DNA of 64,000 nt. Source: Nitratireductor aquimarinus. Its GTDB lineage: Bacteria; Pseudomonadota; Alphaproteobacteria; Rhizobiales; Rhizobiaceae. Within the stretch, counting starts at the first letter, position 1, and the number at the start of each line of letters is the position of its first letter. The notes beneath the pieces are model-generated. The model made no database searches. It was not told where the DNA came from and saw only the letters and a program-made list of their open reading frames with translations. The position numbers were made by a program, and so were the translations under genes. The DNA lies in contig NZ_JAFKDE010000004.1 in NCBI RefSeq assembly GCF_017255295.1, positions 1 through 64,000 of the forward strand. The letters are read 5' to 3'. Positions 27,694-37,456 of the stretch are shown here, one piece after another.

Positions 27694-28947
27694 TCAGAAG
27701 CCGTTGGGGGCAGGATCATGCATTTTGAAGGCATTGCCCTCCACCCGGTAGATGGAGCAGTTGCGCTGGACCGCACCCGATGACGAGAAACGGAACGAGC
27801 CCAGCACGCCCCGGAAACCGGAGCGCGAGGTGAGCGTGCCGCTTGTCAGCCCGGCAGCCCCTCTGGCGCGGGCGATGCCGATGGTGAGGGCTGCCGCATC
27901 GAAACCATAGGCTGCATCCCGCGACATGGCCCTGCCGAATTCGGTGCGGTAGCGCTCGGTGATTTCGCCGACGGCCAGCTGTTCGACACGGCACATGAGA
28001 ACGCCTGCGCCTGCGGGACCGGGCGGAAAGTCAGGCGTGGCGAGAATGAGCGCGCTGGCCGGCAATGTGCCGGTGGCGCGAAGCCCCGCCAGCGTGGCTG
28101 CCGGCGAACGCAGGCCGGGCGCAAGAACGATGGCCTGCGCCCCCTGAAGCAGCGCGGCTCTGGATGCCAGTTCGCTGGTGGAATTTGCCGAGACCGGAAT
28201 GTCTGCGATGACCGTTCCGCCCCTGGCCGCAATGCCGGAACGCAGGCGCGCAAGACTGGCCTGATCTGCATCGGCGGCGTGAACGATCACGATCTTCTTG
28301 CGGCCAGCGCCAATGGCGTAAGCCGCAGCCTCAATGCTGCTATCGACCGCATCGGACAGGAAGGCGAAGACGCCGTTTTTGCGCTGAGCGCCATTGGTGA
28401 CGAACGCCACCACAGGCGGATTGCCGCCCGATGGAACAGCGTTCAGAAGACCGGCCTGCGCCGGGCCGATGATGATCTTCGCGCCGCGTTCAACGAGCGC
28501 ATCGACGCCGGTTTTCGTACCGGCGGCATTGGGCTTTGCATTGTAGATGGCCAGCGTGACCGCATCTCCGCCAAGCTGCTGCGCGGCGAGCTTCGCGCCA
28601 TCACGGTAATCGCGTTCAGAGGCGCGCGCGGCGCCTGCAAGCCCGGTGACCATGCCGATTGTCACGGGCCCGGAGCCGATGGTCTCAAGCCCGGCTGCGG
28701 AGGATGCAACCTTGCTGTCTTCGACCTTGAGTGTGTCTTCCACGCCGGACGACTGGCACGCGGCAAGAGCCAGCATGGCGCAGACGGCAAGAGGCCGCGT
28801 CAGACGCGCGAGCGAAAAGACACAGTCACCAGAGCGTTTTTGCGCAATTTCGGACGGAAAACCGGCTTCCACTTCTCCTGGAATTGCTTCAGGGCGCAGC
28901 AACGGCTCGGCAGACACTCTCATCGGGACACCAGGCACCCGCATCAA
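27694..28947 (-). CDS. Putative lipoprotein, periplasmic-binding-protein type I fold (about 417 aa)
   Basis: The N-terminal part contains a lipobox-like segment (LAVCAMLALAACQSS) indicating lipid attachment at the cysteine. The preceding leader is too long if translation starts at 28947, so the true start is probably closer (not resolved). The mature region (GPVTIGMVTGLAGAARASERDYRDGAKLAAQQLGG, IIIGPAQAGLLNAVP, VVAFVTNGAQRKNGVFAFLSDAVDSSIEAAAYAIGAGRKKIVIVHA) has the two-lobe signature of the Leu/Ile/Val-binding and LpoA-like Peripla_BP_6 family. Such stand-alone lipoproteins in alphaproteobacteria are often annotated as penicillin-binding protein activators; that is a possibility, not shown here. 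It lies just beyond the IS block and 7 bases after a small secreted protein gene. Confidence 0.75.
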   Translation of the reverse strand: MMRVPGVPMRVSAEPLLRPEAIPGEVEAGFPSEIAQKRSGDCVFSLARLTRPLAVCAMLALAACQSSGVEDTLKVEDSKVASSAAGLETIGSGPVTIGMVTGLAGAARASERDYRDGAKLAAQQLGGDAVTLAIYNAKPNAAGTKTGVDALVERGAKIIIGPAQAGLLNAVPSGGNPPVVAFVTNGAQRKNGVFAFLSDAVDSSIEAAAYAIGAGRKKIVIVHAADADQASLARLRSGIAARGGTVIADIPVSANSTSELASRAALLQGAQAIVLAPGLRSPAATLAGLRATGTLPASALILATPDFPPGPAGAGVLMCRVEQLAVGEITERYRTEFGRAMSRDAAYGFDAAALTIGIARARGAAGLTSGTLTSRSGFRGVLGSFRFSSSGAVQRNCSIYRVEGNAFKMHDPAPNGF

Positions 28948-28954
28948 CGGCAGA

Positions 28955-29311
28955 TCAATACATGTACCGAACCATGCGAGAGTGGAAACACTCGCACTTG
29001 TTCAGATAGTCCTCATCTCGGTAGGCGGACTGGAGGTAGCCATAGGCCTTGCCGCAGGCGACCTTGGCCTCGGAGGCCCAGACGAAGGCGGGGCGGCCCG
29101 AATTGATCCATTGCGGGCTGTCGGCAACGGCGACGGCCTCATCCATGAGGCGGACGACCTCATTGGTGAGGGTGGCGTTGCTTTCGATGGTGAGAAGTTT
29201 GGCATTCCCGGCCACAGGGCAATAATCGCCGGTGGAGAGATCGGCAGACTGCGCCCCGCCGGCCAGAATGGTCCCGACAACGACAGCAAGCCCCAAAGTA
29301 AGCTTCTTCAT
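28955..29311 (-). CDS. Small secreted hypothetical protein (118 aa)
   Basis: A clear signal peptide (MKKLTLGLAVVVGTILAGGAQSA) is followed by a mature region of about 95 residues with four cysteines (DYCPVAG, VACGKAYG, CECFHSRM). The cysteine-containing, alpha-helical mature part suggests a disulfide-stabilised periplasmic protein. I do not recognise a family. It precedes the lipoprotein gene by 7 bases and probably forms a two-gene operon with it, read away from the large adhesin gene in the same direction. Confidence 0.75.
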   Translation of the reverse strand: MKKLTLGLAVVVGTILAGGAQSADLSTGDYCPVAGNAKLLTIESNATLTNEVVRLMDEAVAVADSPQWINSGRPAFVWASEAKVACGKAYGYLQSAYRDEDYLNKCECFHSRMVRYMY

Positions 29312-29433
29312 AAGTCCCCCGTGGCGTTGCCGCCTGTGGTGTGTTGTGTTCCCTAGCCGGGAAATTACACGGTTCCCGGCGGTTTATCAAACATGCGGCC
29401 GCGCAATGGCGGCCGCATGTCGTGTCATTTCAC

Positions 29434-32400
29434 TCAGAATGTGCCAGAAGTGTCACTGCCATTATCGTCCTTGTAGAGGATCGTGATGGAAGCTGGGGGT
29501 TGCACATCAAATGTGGCGACTGTCACCCAGTCATCTCCGCCGGCGGTTCCGTCCGCATCCACCTGCAGTTCCTTGCCGTCGCCGGGGTTGAGCCTGACGA
29601 AATCACCGATACTGTCGTCGGGCGTGGTCGAGAGCGAAACCAGCTCGGAGATATCCACGACGTCTTCGGAGCTGAAGCCGATGATCTCATCCGGGTTCAT
29701 GCCGGTGAGTGCGGAAGGATCGAGCACCACCGTATCGATGGCGCCGTCGGTATCGGTCAGATCGTAGGTGTTCTGCCCTTCGCCGCCGATCAGCACGTCC
29801 GCACCATCGCCGCCGATGAGGAAATCGTCACCTTCGCCGCCATCCAACAGATCGGCTGCATCGCCACCGACGAGAACCTCATCCGCATCCGTTCCGGTGA
29901 TGGTACTGCCCGAGACGCCGGTGACGCTGACATGTGCATCGTCGGTGAAGCCGCTGCCATCGGAGACCGAGTAATCGAACCCGCCGCTGGTGAAGGATGG
30001 CGTCGGCGTGTACTCGACGTTGACATTGTCGAAATAGACTTCGGCGAATTCACCGCTTTTCGTTTTCTGAGTAAGCAGACCGCCCAGCGCCAGTGTGTGA
30101 TCACCGGCAGACAGATCGATCGTCGTGGTGAAGGTTTTCCAGCCGGTCACGGCGTCGCCGCCGCTGCTGCCGGATGCACCCAGAAGTTCATCAACGACGC
30201 CGCCCGATCCAAATGCTTCGCCATCGACACCGGCCAGAACGCGGACATCTTCGCCCACATCCGTTTCGGCCGTCAGCATTGCGTAATAATCGAACGTGAT
30301 CGTCACGGTCGCTGCCGATGCAAGGTTGAAGGCTCGCGTGAACGCGCCATTCACATTGTAGCGGTCGCTACCGCCGCCATCGCCGAGCTCGATCTTCATC
30401 GCACCGCCACTGGCCGGCCCGCTTGTGGAGCGGAACCCATCGGCTTGCGAACCCGTGCCCGGATAATAGGCGTCACGATAGATGAAGGAGCCTTCACCGC
30501 TGCTGAAGTCCTCATCCACGAACTCTACCGGCGTGCTGGATGGTGTGAAGGTGACATCGCCGGCCAGGCTCACACCGCCATTTTGCGGATTGCTCGCCCC
30601 GTCGACACTGAGCGGGCTCGCCGGAGCCGGATCATTGTGCAGCAGGGCTGCCGTCGGGATATCGATTGCCGAGTAATCGGTGATATTTGTCAGCACCACG
30701 TCATCCGTTGCGCCCGGAGGCGGCAGGATATCGATCGTCAGCGATGCGCCGCTGGTGTCACCATCATTGTCGACCAGAACATAGTCGAAGCTCTCGGTTC
30801 CGGGCGTTGTGCCGCCATCGGCCTGATAGCTCCACGCGCCGGTCTCGAAGTTGAACGAGAGTTCGCCGCCAAGTGCACCGTCCACGACAAGGCTCGACCC
30901 GCTGATGGCCGGCTGGCCGCCATCATTGAAGATTTTGTCCGGGCCAACCTGGTAGGTGTAAGTGACGCCATCCACCGTGATGGAGAGAATACGACCGCCA
31001 TCGGCACCAAGGATGTCGTCGTCACCACCGCCAACGGCATTGTCGTTGCCGAGCAGGACATTACCGGAGACATCCACCTGATTGGTGAGATCGAGCAATG
31101 CAGTGACCAGATCATCAAAGTTCGAAACCGAGACCACCACATCGCTGCCATCGGCCTCATCGAGATCCTGCAGCTGTTCGTTATCAATGTTATTGCCAAT
31201 ACCGACCGTCTGCACAGTCACGTCATTGTCCTGAACGAAATTGTTCCAGTCCGTCTGCGTACTACCATTGAGCGAATGTCCATCAGTGCCAGTCTGGTCA
31301 TTCGGATTGCCATCGCTCAGGAAGAAGACCTGATTGTTGTGATCCGAAAGCGGCGTGTAGACGGCCATGGTCTTTTGGATGGCCGCTGTGAAGTTGGTGC
31401 CGCCGTTGTAAGGGCGGGAACCGCCCTCATCAGGGTTCCAGGCATTGATCTGCGCTGCGAAGGACACATAGTCGGTGAACGGTCCTGCAGCCCTGGCGCT
31501 GGATGAGAAAGCGACCAGCTCGATCTGCACATTGCCCGAGGTTCCATCGAAGAAGGCCTGACCGGCCGCCTTGACCGCGTCGAGCATCGCATCGAGTTCG
31601 TTCTTACTCACGCTGCCGCTGAAATCGAGGACGAAAGCGATGTTGAAGTTCTCGGTGCCGAGCGTCAGGCTTGCATTGTCGGCAACGGCCTCCGGTGCAT
31701 CGTCGAGCACATTGACCTTCAGCGTATCGACGGCCGAATAGTCGCCATCATTGTCCTTTGCACGAACATTGAAGCGTTCCGCCACGCCTTCGGGCGTGCC
31801 CTTGCCGGGTCGCACATTATGGTCGAGCGAGTTCTGATTCAACTGGTAAGAGCTGGAGTAACCGCCACTGCCATTCGCCGTGACCGTCAGCAGGCCGAAC
31901 TTGCCCTGCACCGTGCCACCGCCCGTGACATCGACCCAGTTGCCATTGACGTCGCTCACCTCGAGCGTGTCCAGCGTGTCGCCCGATGCGAGCGCGATGC
32001 TGAGCGCGCCCGTGTCCATCGTGCTCGCCGCACCCTCTTCAGAGCCCCCCGCAAGACCAGCCTCGTTGACCTCGGTGGTGAACGCACTGATCGTGGGGGC
32101 TGCGTCGGGCTGAAGCGTGATGTCGATCTCGGCAGGAGCCGTATCGCCATCTCCGTCAACGATCTCGATGGGCAGGGTGAAGTCCACCGGATCCGTGCTC
32201 ACCACGGATGTGCCGAACCCGGTCATGGCGAAGTCGTCGCCCGAGATATAGAGCACTTCGAGGCTGTTATAGCCATCCGCCGTGAAGCTGGTGATTGTGA
32301 CCCGCGTGTCCAGAACGCCCGTGACCTCTGCCACACGAGCGCCACCCACCATGACGAAATCGACCGTGTAGCTGCGGTCGGCAAGGCCGCCCGAGCTGCC

Positions 32401-35400
32401 AACCGTGACCGTGGTCGGGTAGGTGTCCTGCTGATCATAGGTGATGACCTGGTTTTCACCGTCATAGGCGATCACGATGCTCGTGATGTCGTCGCCTGTT
32501 CCGTCTCCAACCGTAGTGTTGCCGTCCGGGTCATCGAAAGCGCTCAGCTGGATTGTGGTGTCTGACGAACCATCTCCGAAAGTGACCGCTGCGCCATTCA
32601 CCGTGTAGTGGCCATCGAACAAGTGATCCTGCTGACCGACGTTGCCCTGGTAATCCGCCGGCGCACCGGCCGGATCGCCAGTCAGATCGTGAACGAAGTC
32701 CAGCCGGATGCCCTCACCGGTACCAATGTTCTGGCCGCTGCTGCCGCTCCCGCCAACACCAGCCGAATTGGCATTTCCATTGATCGAGGAGCCACTCGCG
32801 CCGATCGGCGTCAACAGCAGATCACGGGAGTTATCATCGACCGGCGAGCCGCTTTGCACACTCCCGTCCTGTCCATTGGGCACGAAACCGGCCCACGGAT
32901 CGTTGCCGCCGACGAAATCATAGATGCCCGGATCGAAATCGACCTGGGTAAAGGCATCGACCGGACGATCCATATCCACAGTGTAGGTGCCATCTGCAGG
33001 ATCAAGCGTGACCGTGAAGACCGTCGTGCCCTCTGCCCCGCCGACCTTGGCGGTCAGAGCCGTGCCGCCGGCAGACAGGTGGTAGGTGATCGGCTGGCCG
33101 CCTGAAGTGAGGCCGCTGTCCTGCCCGTCCGTCACAGTAAAGCGCACCGTACCTGCGCCATCGGTACCGTAATTGTCGGTGACCATGCCATCGAGATCCA
33201 GATCGAACTCCCGCGGGGTGCCCGCCGAGTTGCTGAGAACGGCATCTTTCGGGACGATAATGGTAGGACCGTCATCCTCGATCTCGAACACACCACCCGA
33301 CAGATCGAGATCCGCCGTCACGCTGTCGCCGTCCTGATCCGTCACCGTCTGCTGCAGAACAAGCGTGTCCGCTGCAAGCGACAGCACCTCGGCATCATCC
33401 GCATCTTCGACATCGCTGTGCCAGATGTTGTTCAGCTGCGTGAACGTCACCGTGCCCGTGTCATCAACCGTGATCGTGAAGTAATCCTCGCTATCGGCCG
33501 AGCCGGTGATCGTCTGGCCGTCCGCGCTCAGGCTGAGCGTGATCTCCGTGCCCTGCGTGAACGTGCCATCGACGCTGTTCAGCGCATAAAGGCCAGACGC
33601 CACAGGATCGCCTGACCCTGACAGCGCAAAGCCATAGGTGGTCGTGCCGGCACCATCCGTCCCGTAGTTCACCGCCGCGAAGTGGCCGGCAAGCGCAAGC
33701 GTATCGCTCGCAAGGCCGCCGTCAGAAGCCAGGCTCTCATCCAGCGTCAGGGCGCCGGCGGCAACAGCCGTCACTTCGCCAAGAACAGGACCGTCATCCT
33801 CGATCTCGAACACACCACCCGACAGATCGAGATCCGCCGTCACGCTGTCGCCGTCCTGATCCGTCACCGTCTGCTGCAGAACAAGCGTGTCCGCTGCAAG
33901 CGACAGCACCTCGGCATCATCCGCATCTTCGACATCGCTGTGCCAGATGTTGTTCAGCTGCGTGAACGTCACCGTGCCCGTGTCATCAACCGTGATCGTG
34001 AAGTAATCCTCGCTATCGGCCGAGCCGGTGATCGTCTGGCCGTCCGCGCTCAGGCTGAGCGTGATCTCCGTGCCCTGCGTGAACGTGCCATCGACGCTGT
34101 TCAGCGCATAAAGGCCAGACGCCACAGGATCGCCTGACCCTGACAGCGCAAAGCCATAGGTGGTCGTGCCGGCACCATCCGTCCCGTAGTTCACCGCCGC
34201 GAAGTGGCCGGCAAGCGCAAGCGTATCGCTCGCAAGGCCGCCGTCAGAAGCCAGGCTCTCATCCAGCGTCAGGGCGCCGGCGGCAACAGCCGTCACTTCG
34301 CCAAGAACAGGACCATCATCCTGGAACTTGATCAGCGCGCCGAGTTCGGCCGTGTCGCTGGCGGTGTCGCCATCGCCATCGGTCAGAACAACGTTCAGCG
34401 AAACGAGACCGCTGTTCATCACCTCCGGCGTCAGGCTTTCGTCATGAGCTTCAGCGTCCGAGCCGGGATTCTGGTCGTGGAACAGCGCACGCGACTGGGA
34501 AACGGTGATATCGCCCGTGTTTGCATCCACGCTGATGCGGAACACTTCGTCGCCGCCCGTCTGCGTGCGACCAACGATTGCGCCGCCTTCTTCGCTTAGA
34601 ACGACCGGCTCGCCCGAGAGCGTGTCGGTGAGGCCGGTCGCGCCGGCGTTCAGGATGAGCGAGTAGACCTTGGACTGCGCGCCATCGGCACCCGGCGTCG
34701 CCGTTTCCGTGAAAAGAGCGGAGCCAGGAACGGTGAGGTCAGCCAGAAGGCCGCCCACATCGCCGTCGTCGGCATCATTGTCCGTTTCATCAAGGACAAT
34801 CTCGCTTTCTGCCGCAGGCGCGAGGTCGATGGCAGGCCCGTCATCCGTAATGGTGATGGTGAGCTCGTCGGACGCCGTGTCGCCATTGCCGTCGGTGACG
34901 ACGAAATCGAACGTGTCGGTGACCACATCGTCTGCGCCAGTCTGGCCGGCATTGGCGTGATCGATGGTGTTGGTGGTCAGCACATATTCGAAACTGTAGG
35001 TGCCATCGCCATTCGGCGTGACGATGAGCTCGCCATAAACACCCTGAATGCTGCCGCCATTGGTGACGTCGACGCTGACGCCGGACGCATTGGTGACGAC
35101 AAGCGAGCCAAGGCCATCATCGCCCGGATCGACCAGAACATTGCCCAGCGTGCTGGTGGTGCCGCCACCGGATCCACTGGCAAGCGCGCTCTCATTCACC
35201 TGTCCGGGCGGCGTTCCGAGGCTCACAATGCTGAGCTCGGGGAAATCGTTCTCCCGGTTCGAGGGGAACAGCTCGCGCCGCTCCAGCGTGCCGAACTGCA
35301 ATGCCGTGGGAGGCAGAAGATCGATCACGGGGCCGGCATCGCCGATATCGCCATTGGGCGTGTTGAAGCCGCCGCCGCCGCTCTGGGAGGCGGCGGACAC

Positions 35401-35838
35401 CACGGTCAGCGCGCCATCGGGACCGGCCGCGACGTCGATGCCGTTGGCCTGAAGGGCAGCGGCGAGCGCGAGTTCGGGGATTTCCACATCGCCGATCAGG
35501 AAGGTGGGCACCTTGAGAGCGGCGTTGAGAATGGTGACGGTCGAGCCGTCGGGCTGCACGAGAACCAGATTGTTTCCGTCGAGCCTGATCTCGTCGATCG
35601 AGACACCCTGCGGAAGGCGGACAACATTGTCTGCATCAGCCGCCAGCTCAGCTGGAAGGGACGCAGCGGGCACTTGCGCATCAGGCTGCCCATCCGACTC
35701 GACCGTTGCCGGATCCACTGGAACCGGCTCTTGGGCATCTTGGGCCAATAAGACAGAGGATGCATTCTCATCACCAACTGACGAAGGCATCCCCTTGCCA
35801 GATGTGATCGTACCACCCGTGAACTTATGATTGGCCAT
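29434..35838 (-). CDS. Large VCBS/vWA/RTX surface protein, type I secretion substrate (2134 aa)
   Basis: It is probably a cell-surface or extracellular adhesin. The first ~170 residues resemble the N-terminal module of alphaproteobacterial BapA/LapA-type proteins (PQGVSIDEIRLDGNNLVLVQPDGSTVTI). Several VCBS/Ig-like units end in D-x-DGDTASD or IEDDGP. Residues ~511-858 are two identical 174-residue units. A von Willebrand A domain near 1395-1580 has the MIDAS motif DFSGS in NIAFVLDFSGSVSKNELDAMLDAV. RTX turns near 1985-2020 (GGDAADLLDGGEGDDFLIGGDGADVLIGG) precede a C-terminal T1SS target region. The start has GGGGG upstream. No transporter is adjacent; the exporter at 12743-14512 is a candidate. 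Confidence 0.88.
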   Translation of the reverse strand: MANHKFTGGTITSGKGMPSSVGDENASSVLLAQDAQEPVPVDPATVESDGQPDAQVPAASLPAELAADADNVVRLPQGVSIDEIRLDGNNLVLVQPDGSTVTILNAALKVPTFLIGDVEIPELALAAALQANGIDVAAGPDGALTVVSAASQSGGGGFNTPNGDIGDAGPVIDLLPPTALQFGTLERRELFPSNRENDFPELSIVSLGTPPGQVNESALASGSGGGTTSTLGNVLVDPGDDGLGSLVVTNASGVSVDVTNGGSIQGVYGELIVTPNGDGTYSFEYVLTTNTIDHANAGQTGADDVVTDTFDFVVTDGNGDTASDELTITITDDGPAIDLAPAAESEIVLDETDNDADDGDVGGLLADLTVPGSALFTETATPGADGAQSKVYSLILNAGATGLTDTLSGEPVVLSEEGGAIVGRTQTGGDEVFRISVDANTGDITVSQSRALFHDQNPGSDAEAHDESLTPEVMNSGLVSLNVVLTDGDGDTASDTAELGALIKFQDDGPVLGEVTAVAAGALTLDESLASDGGLASDTLALAGHFAAVNYGTDGAGTTTYGFALSGSGDPVASGLYALNSVDGTFTQGTEITLSLSADGQTITGSADSEDYFTITVDDTGTVTFTQLNNIWHSDVEDADDAEVLSLAADTLVLQQTVTDQDGDSVTADLDLSGGVFEIEDDGPVLGEVTAVAAGALTLDESLASDGGLASDTLALAGHFAAVNYGTDGAGTTTYGFALSGSGDPVASGLYALNSVDGTFTQGTEITLSLSADGQTITGSADSEDYFTITVDDTGTVTFTQLNNIWHSDVEDADDAEVLSLAADTLVLQQTVTDQDGDSVTADLDLSGGVFEIEDDGPTIIVPKDAVLSNSAGTPREFDLDLDGMVTDNYGTDGAGTVRFTVTDGQDSGLTSGGQPITYHLSAGGTALTAKVGGAEGTTVFTVTLDPADGTYTVDMDRPVDAFTQVDFDPGIYDFVGGNDPWAGFVPNGQDGSVQSGSPVDDNSRDLLLTPIGASGSSINGNANSAGVGGSGSSGQNIGTGEGIRLDFVHDLTGDPAGAPADYQGNVGQQDHLFDGHYTVNGAAVTFGDGSSDTTIQLSAFDDPDGNTTVGDGTGDDITSIVIAYDGENQVITYDQQDTYPTTVTVGSSGGLADRSYTVDFVMVGGARVAEVTGVLDTRVTITSFTADGYNSLEVLYISGDDFAMTGFGTSVVSTDPVDFTLPIEIVDGDGDTAPAEIDITLQPDAAPTISAFTTEVNEAGLAGGSEEGAASTMDTGALSIALASGDTLDTLEVSDVNGNWVDVTGGGTVQGKFGLLTVTANGSGGYSSSYQLNQNSLDHNVRPGKGTPEGVAERFNVRAKDNDGDYSAVDTLKVNVLDDAPEAVADNASLTLGTENFNIAFVLDFSGSVSKNELDAMLDAVKAAGQAFFDGTSGNVQIELVAFSSSARAAGPFTDYVSFAAQINAWNPDEGGSRPYNGGTNFTAAIQKTMAVYTPLSDHNNQVFFLSDGNPNDQTGTDGHSLNGSTQTDWNNFVQDNDVTVQTVGIGNNIDNEQLQDLDEADGSDVVVSVSNFDDLVTALLDLTNQVDVSGNVLLGNDNAVGGGDDDILGADGGRILSITVDGVTYTYQVGPDKIFNDGGQPAISGSSLVVDGALGGELSFNFETGAWSYQADGGTTPGTESFDYVLVDNDGDTSGASLTIDILPPPGATDDVVLTNITDYSAIDIPTAALLHNDPAPASPLSVDGASNPQNGGVSLAGDVTFTPSSTPVEFVDEDFSSGEGSFIYRDAYYPGTGSQADGFRSTSGPASGGAMKIELGDGGGSDRYNVNGAFTRAFNLASAATVTITFDYYAMLTAETDVGEDVRVLAGVDGEAFGSGGVVDELLGASGSSGGDAVTGWKTFTTTIDLSAGDHTLALGGLLTQKTKSGEFAEVYFDNVNVEYTPTPSFTSGGFDYSVSDGSGFTDDAHVSVTGVSGSTITGTDADEVLVGGDAADLLDGGEGDDFLIGGDGADVLIGGEGQNTYDLTDTDGAIDTVVLDPSALTGMNPDEIIGFSSEDVVDISELVSLSTTPDDSIGDFVRLNPGDGKELQVDADGTAGGDDWVTVATFDVQPPASITILYKDDNGSDTSGTF
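33265..34308 (-). repeat. Two identical 522-bp tandem coding repeats in the adhesin gene
   Basis: Units 33265-33786 and 33787-34308 appear identical base for base by eye. Each encodes 174 residues from VLGEVTAVAAGALTLDES to GGVFEIEDDGP. The lack of synonymous differences implies a recent duplication or ongoing gene conversion. Confidence 0.9.
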
Positions 35839-36159
35839 GACAAACCCCCATGTTCGATTTTCTAAAAATCAAGCACGGCAATCATCAACAGACAATGCTA
35901 GGGAGTTTCAATTGATATAATCAGATATACAAAATAGAAATAAATTTAACTTGGTTAATGAGGTGAAATAATATTATATATCAATTCTTCTTCGATCGCA
36001 CCGTTACTAGACCATGAAGCCAAAAGCCGAGTGGACGATGAACGATAAAACCCAAAGCCCAGAACAGACTTTAAGATAAATCACTCTCCCCTCCATCGAT
36101 ACAACGATCAGCTGCGAGGAACCAGTCATCGCGATCATTTTCGTTCACGGTCTCAGCCG
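35839..36159. other. AT-rich upstream region of the adhesin gene
   Basis: About 320 bases, clearly richer in A and T than the surroundings (for example AATATTATATATC near 35970), lie upstream of the adhesin start and downstream of the ribbon-helix-helix gene. No gene is visible. It most likely holds the adhesin promoter and binding sites for nucleoid or response-regulator proteins. Confidence 0.5.
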
Positions 36160-36759
36160 TCAATTGGGTAAAACAAAAGCGATGATAGCATCCCTATCTA
36201 TCATGGGGGCCAAAATTGCGTTGAGCTGCCCACGGACCGTTTGTCCGGCAACCCCAATGACGAAGCCAACTGTCGCCAGACCAGTTCCTTCGGCCTTCAG
36301 CCTATCGATCAGTTCGGCAAACGGCATGGCAAGGGATAAGTGCACGCCTTGATTAGCCTTGTGTAACGGAAACCGCGTCTGCACAAAATGAATGAATGCC
36401 GGATTTTGTGCGATCAGACGCTTATCATCCGAAAGCGCAAAGCAGGGTGTTGGGCAGGCTTGGACCTGATTTTCTACCGCGTTCAGTTCGCTAACGGACC
36501 GGATAGCTTCGCGTTCATTGCGCAGATACTCTACCGCTTCTACACGCAGGGCGGAAGTAAGATTGGCACCTTCATTTAAGCGGCCCTCACACTGGGCAAT
36601 GACCTCTCCAAGGGGTTCGCCTCTGGAAGCGGCAAGATCATCAAGGGCCTCCCAATAGACTTCTTCCAAACGTATTCCGCGACGTTTCCCGCCGACCCGA
36701 ACCAAGCGAAAGCGCGGCGCGAGGGCCCATTTCTCATTTGATTTGTGATCATCGCTCAT
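36160..36759 (-). CDS. Ribbon-helix-helix domain protein (199 aa)
   Basis: The N-terminal half (FRLVRVGGKRRGIRLEEVYWEALDDLAASRGEPLGEVIAQCEGR) matches the RHH_4 type of ribbon-helix-helix domain found in alphaproteobacterial regulators. The second half (CFALSDDKRLIAQNPAFIHFVQTRFP...TVGFVIGVAGQTVRGQLNAILAPMI) resembles a PAS-like ligand domain, by eye only. It lies upstream of the adhesin gene in the same orientation and could regulate it. The function is inferred from fold resemblance and position. Confidence 0.65.
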   Translation of the reverse strand: MSDDHKSNEKWALAPRFRLVRVGGKRRGIRLEEVYWEALDDLAASRGEPLGEVIAQCEGRLNEGANLTSALRVEAVEYLRNEREAIRSVSELNAVENQVQACPTPCFALSDDKRLIAQNPAFIHFVQTRFPLHKANQGVHLSLAMPFAELIDRLKAEGTGLATVGFVIGVAGQTVRGQLNAILAPMIDRDAIIAFVLPN

Positions 36760-36848
36760 CGTCGCGCACCGCCCCCAAAGCGTTTCATGCAGCTTCTTCT
36801 TTTCCGAATTCTCCAGTCAAGCGCGAATGCCCCCTAACTACAATCATA

Positions 36849-37190
36849 TCAACATGGGTGGAGTTGCCAACTTGTTTGCGCATGATTGAGAAGAGCGAGC
36901 CCTTCGCTTGTGAGATAGTCCATAAACATCCGGGAACGCCCCCCTCTTCTTGAAGCAATTTCAAGCGCGACAGGGTGCCTACCACTGACCCAATCCGCCA
37001 AATGATATCCCGAACAACCCAAAATGCCACCGGCAATGATCAGCCGCCATGCACGGGGCGTAACAGTGCACCTGTTGCCCGACGCAACGAAGTTCACTGG
37101 GCCAGATTTTCCGCTGGTGCAGATTACCATCGCACGATGTATTGACGGCGGCCGACCTTACCTTGCGGAACCGTCCGAGTGTCATGCGGT
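36849..37190 (-). pseudogene. Possible degenerate LysR substrate-binding-domain remnant
   Basis: The minus strand reads GPVNFVASGNRCTVTPRAWRLIIAGGILGCSGYHLADWVSGRHPVALE and further on RMFMDYLTSEGL. The order of blocks (V-F-x-S-x-x, AAIAGxGI-like, W-V-xGR-L, F-x-DYL) is like the C-terminal effector domain of LysR regulators, but frames shift and no HTH is present. The rest of 36760-37380 holds no gene that I can support. This is a tentative assignment. Confidence 0.3.
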
Positions 37191-37380
37191 TATTCAGGAG
37201 CCATTTTTGATGCAGCAGGAACCGCCGATGAGCCTTTCGAGAATGATCTCGGCGGCCAGTTATCGTTGCGCCATGCGGTCGATCACTTGACAGTTTTTTC
37301 TGGTCCCGGTACGAGCGTACAAGATGACTAAACGCGAATGTCAGATATTTGATTGCGAAAATCAATGATTTAGAAGGATT

Positions 37381-37408
37381 GGAGGTTCGAATCCCTCCTC
37401 CGCTACCA
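37381..37408 (+). other. tRNA 3'-end sequence without a tRNA body (possible attachment-site scar)
   Basis: GGAGGTTCGAATCCC leads into TCCTCCGCTACCA: the T-arm (GGTTCGAATCC), a seven-base acceptor strand, discriminator and CCA of a tRNA. The 80 bases upstream do not fold into D and anticodon arms. The T stem has one mismatch. A tRNA 3' end copied without the gene is what integrases leave at an att site. No integrase gene is in the window, so this is inference. Confidence 0.5.
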
Positions 37409-37456
37409 TTCCAAACAAGCAAGCAATATTGACGAGCTTTATGGAACAGAATTCCC

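Noticed and set aside
29341-31506. 721-codon plus-strand reading frame opposite the adhesin gene
   Set aside because: It is the antisense of repetitive VCBS/vWA coding sequence. The predicted peptide has no recognisable domain and the minus-strand protein has clear motifs.
37301-37408. Intact tRNA gene ending at 37408
   Set aside because: Only the T-arm, acceptor strand and CCA can be formed; no D arm or anticodon arm fits upstream.
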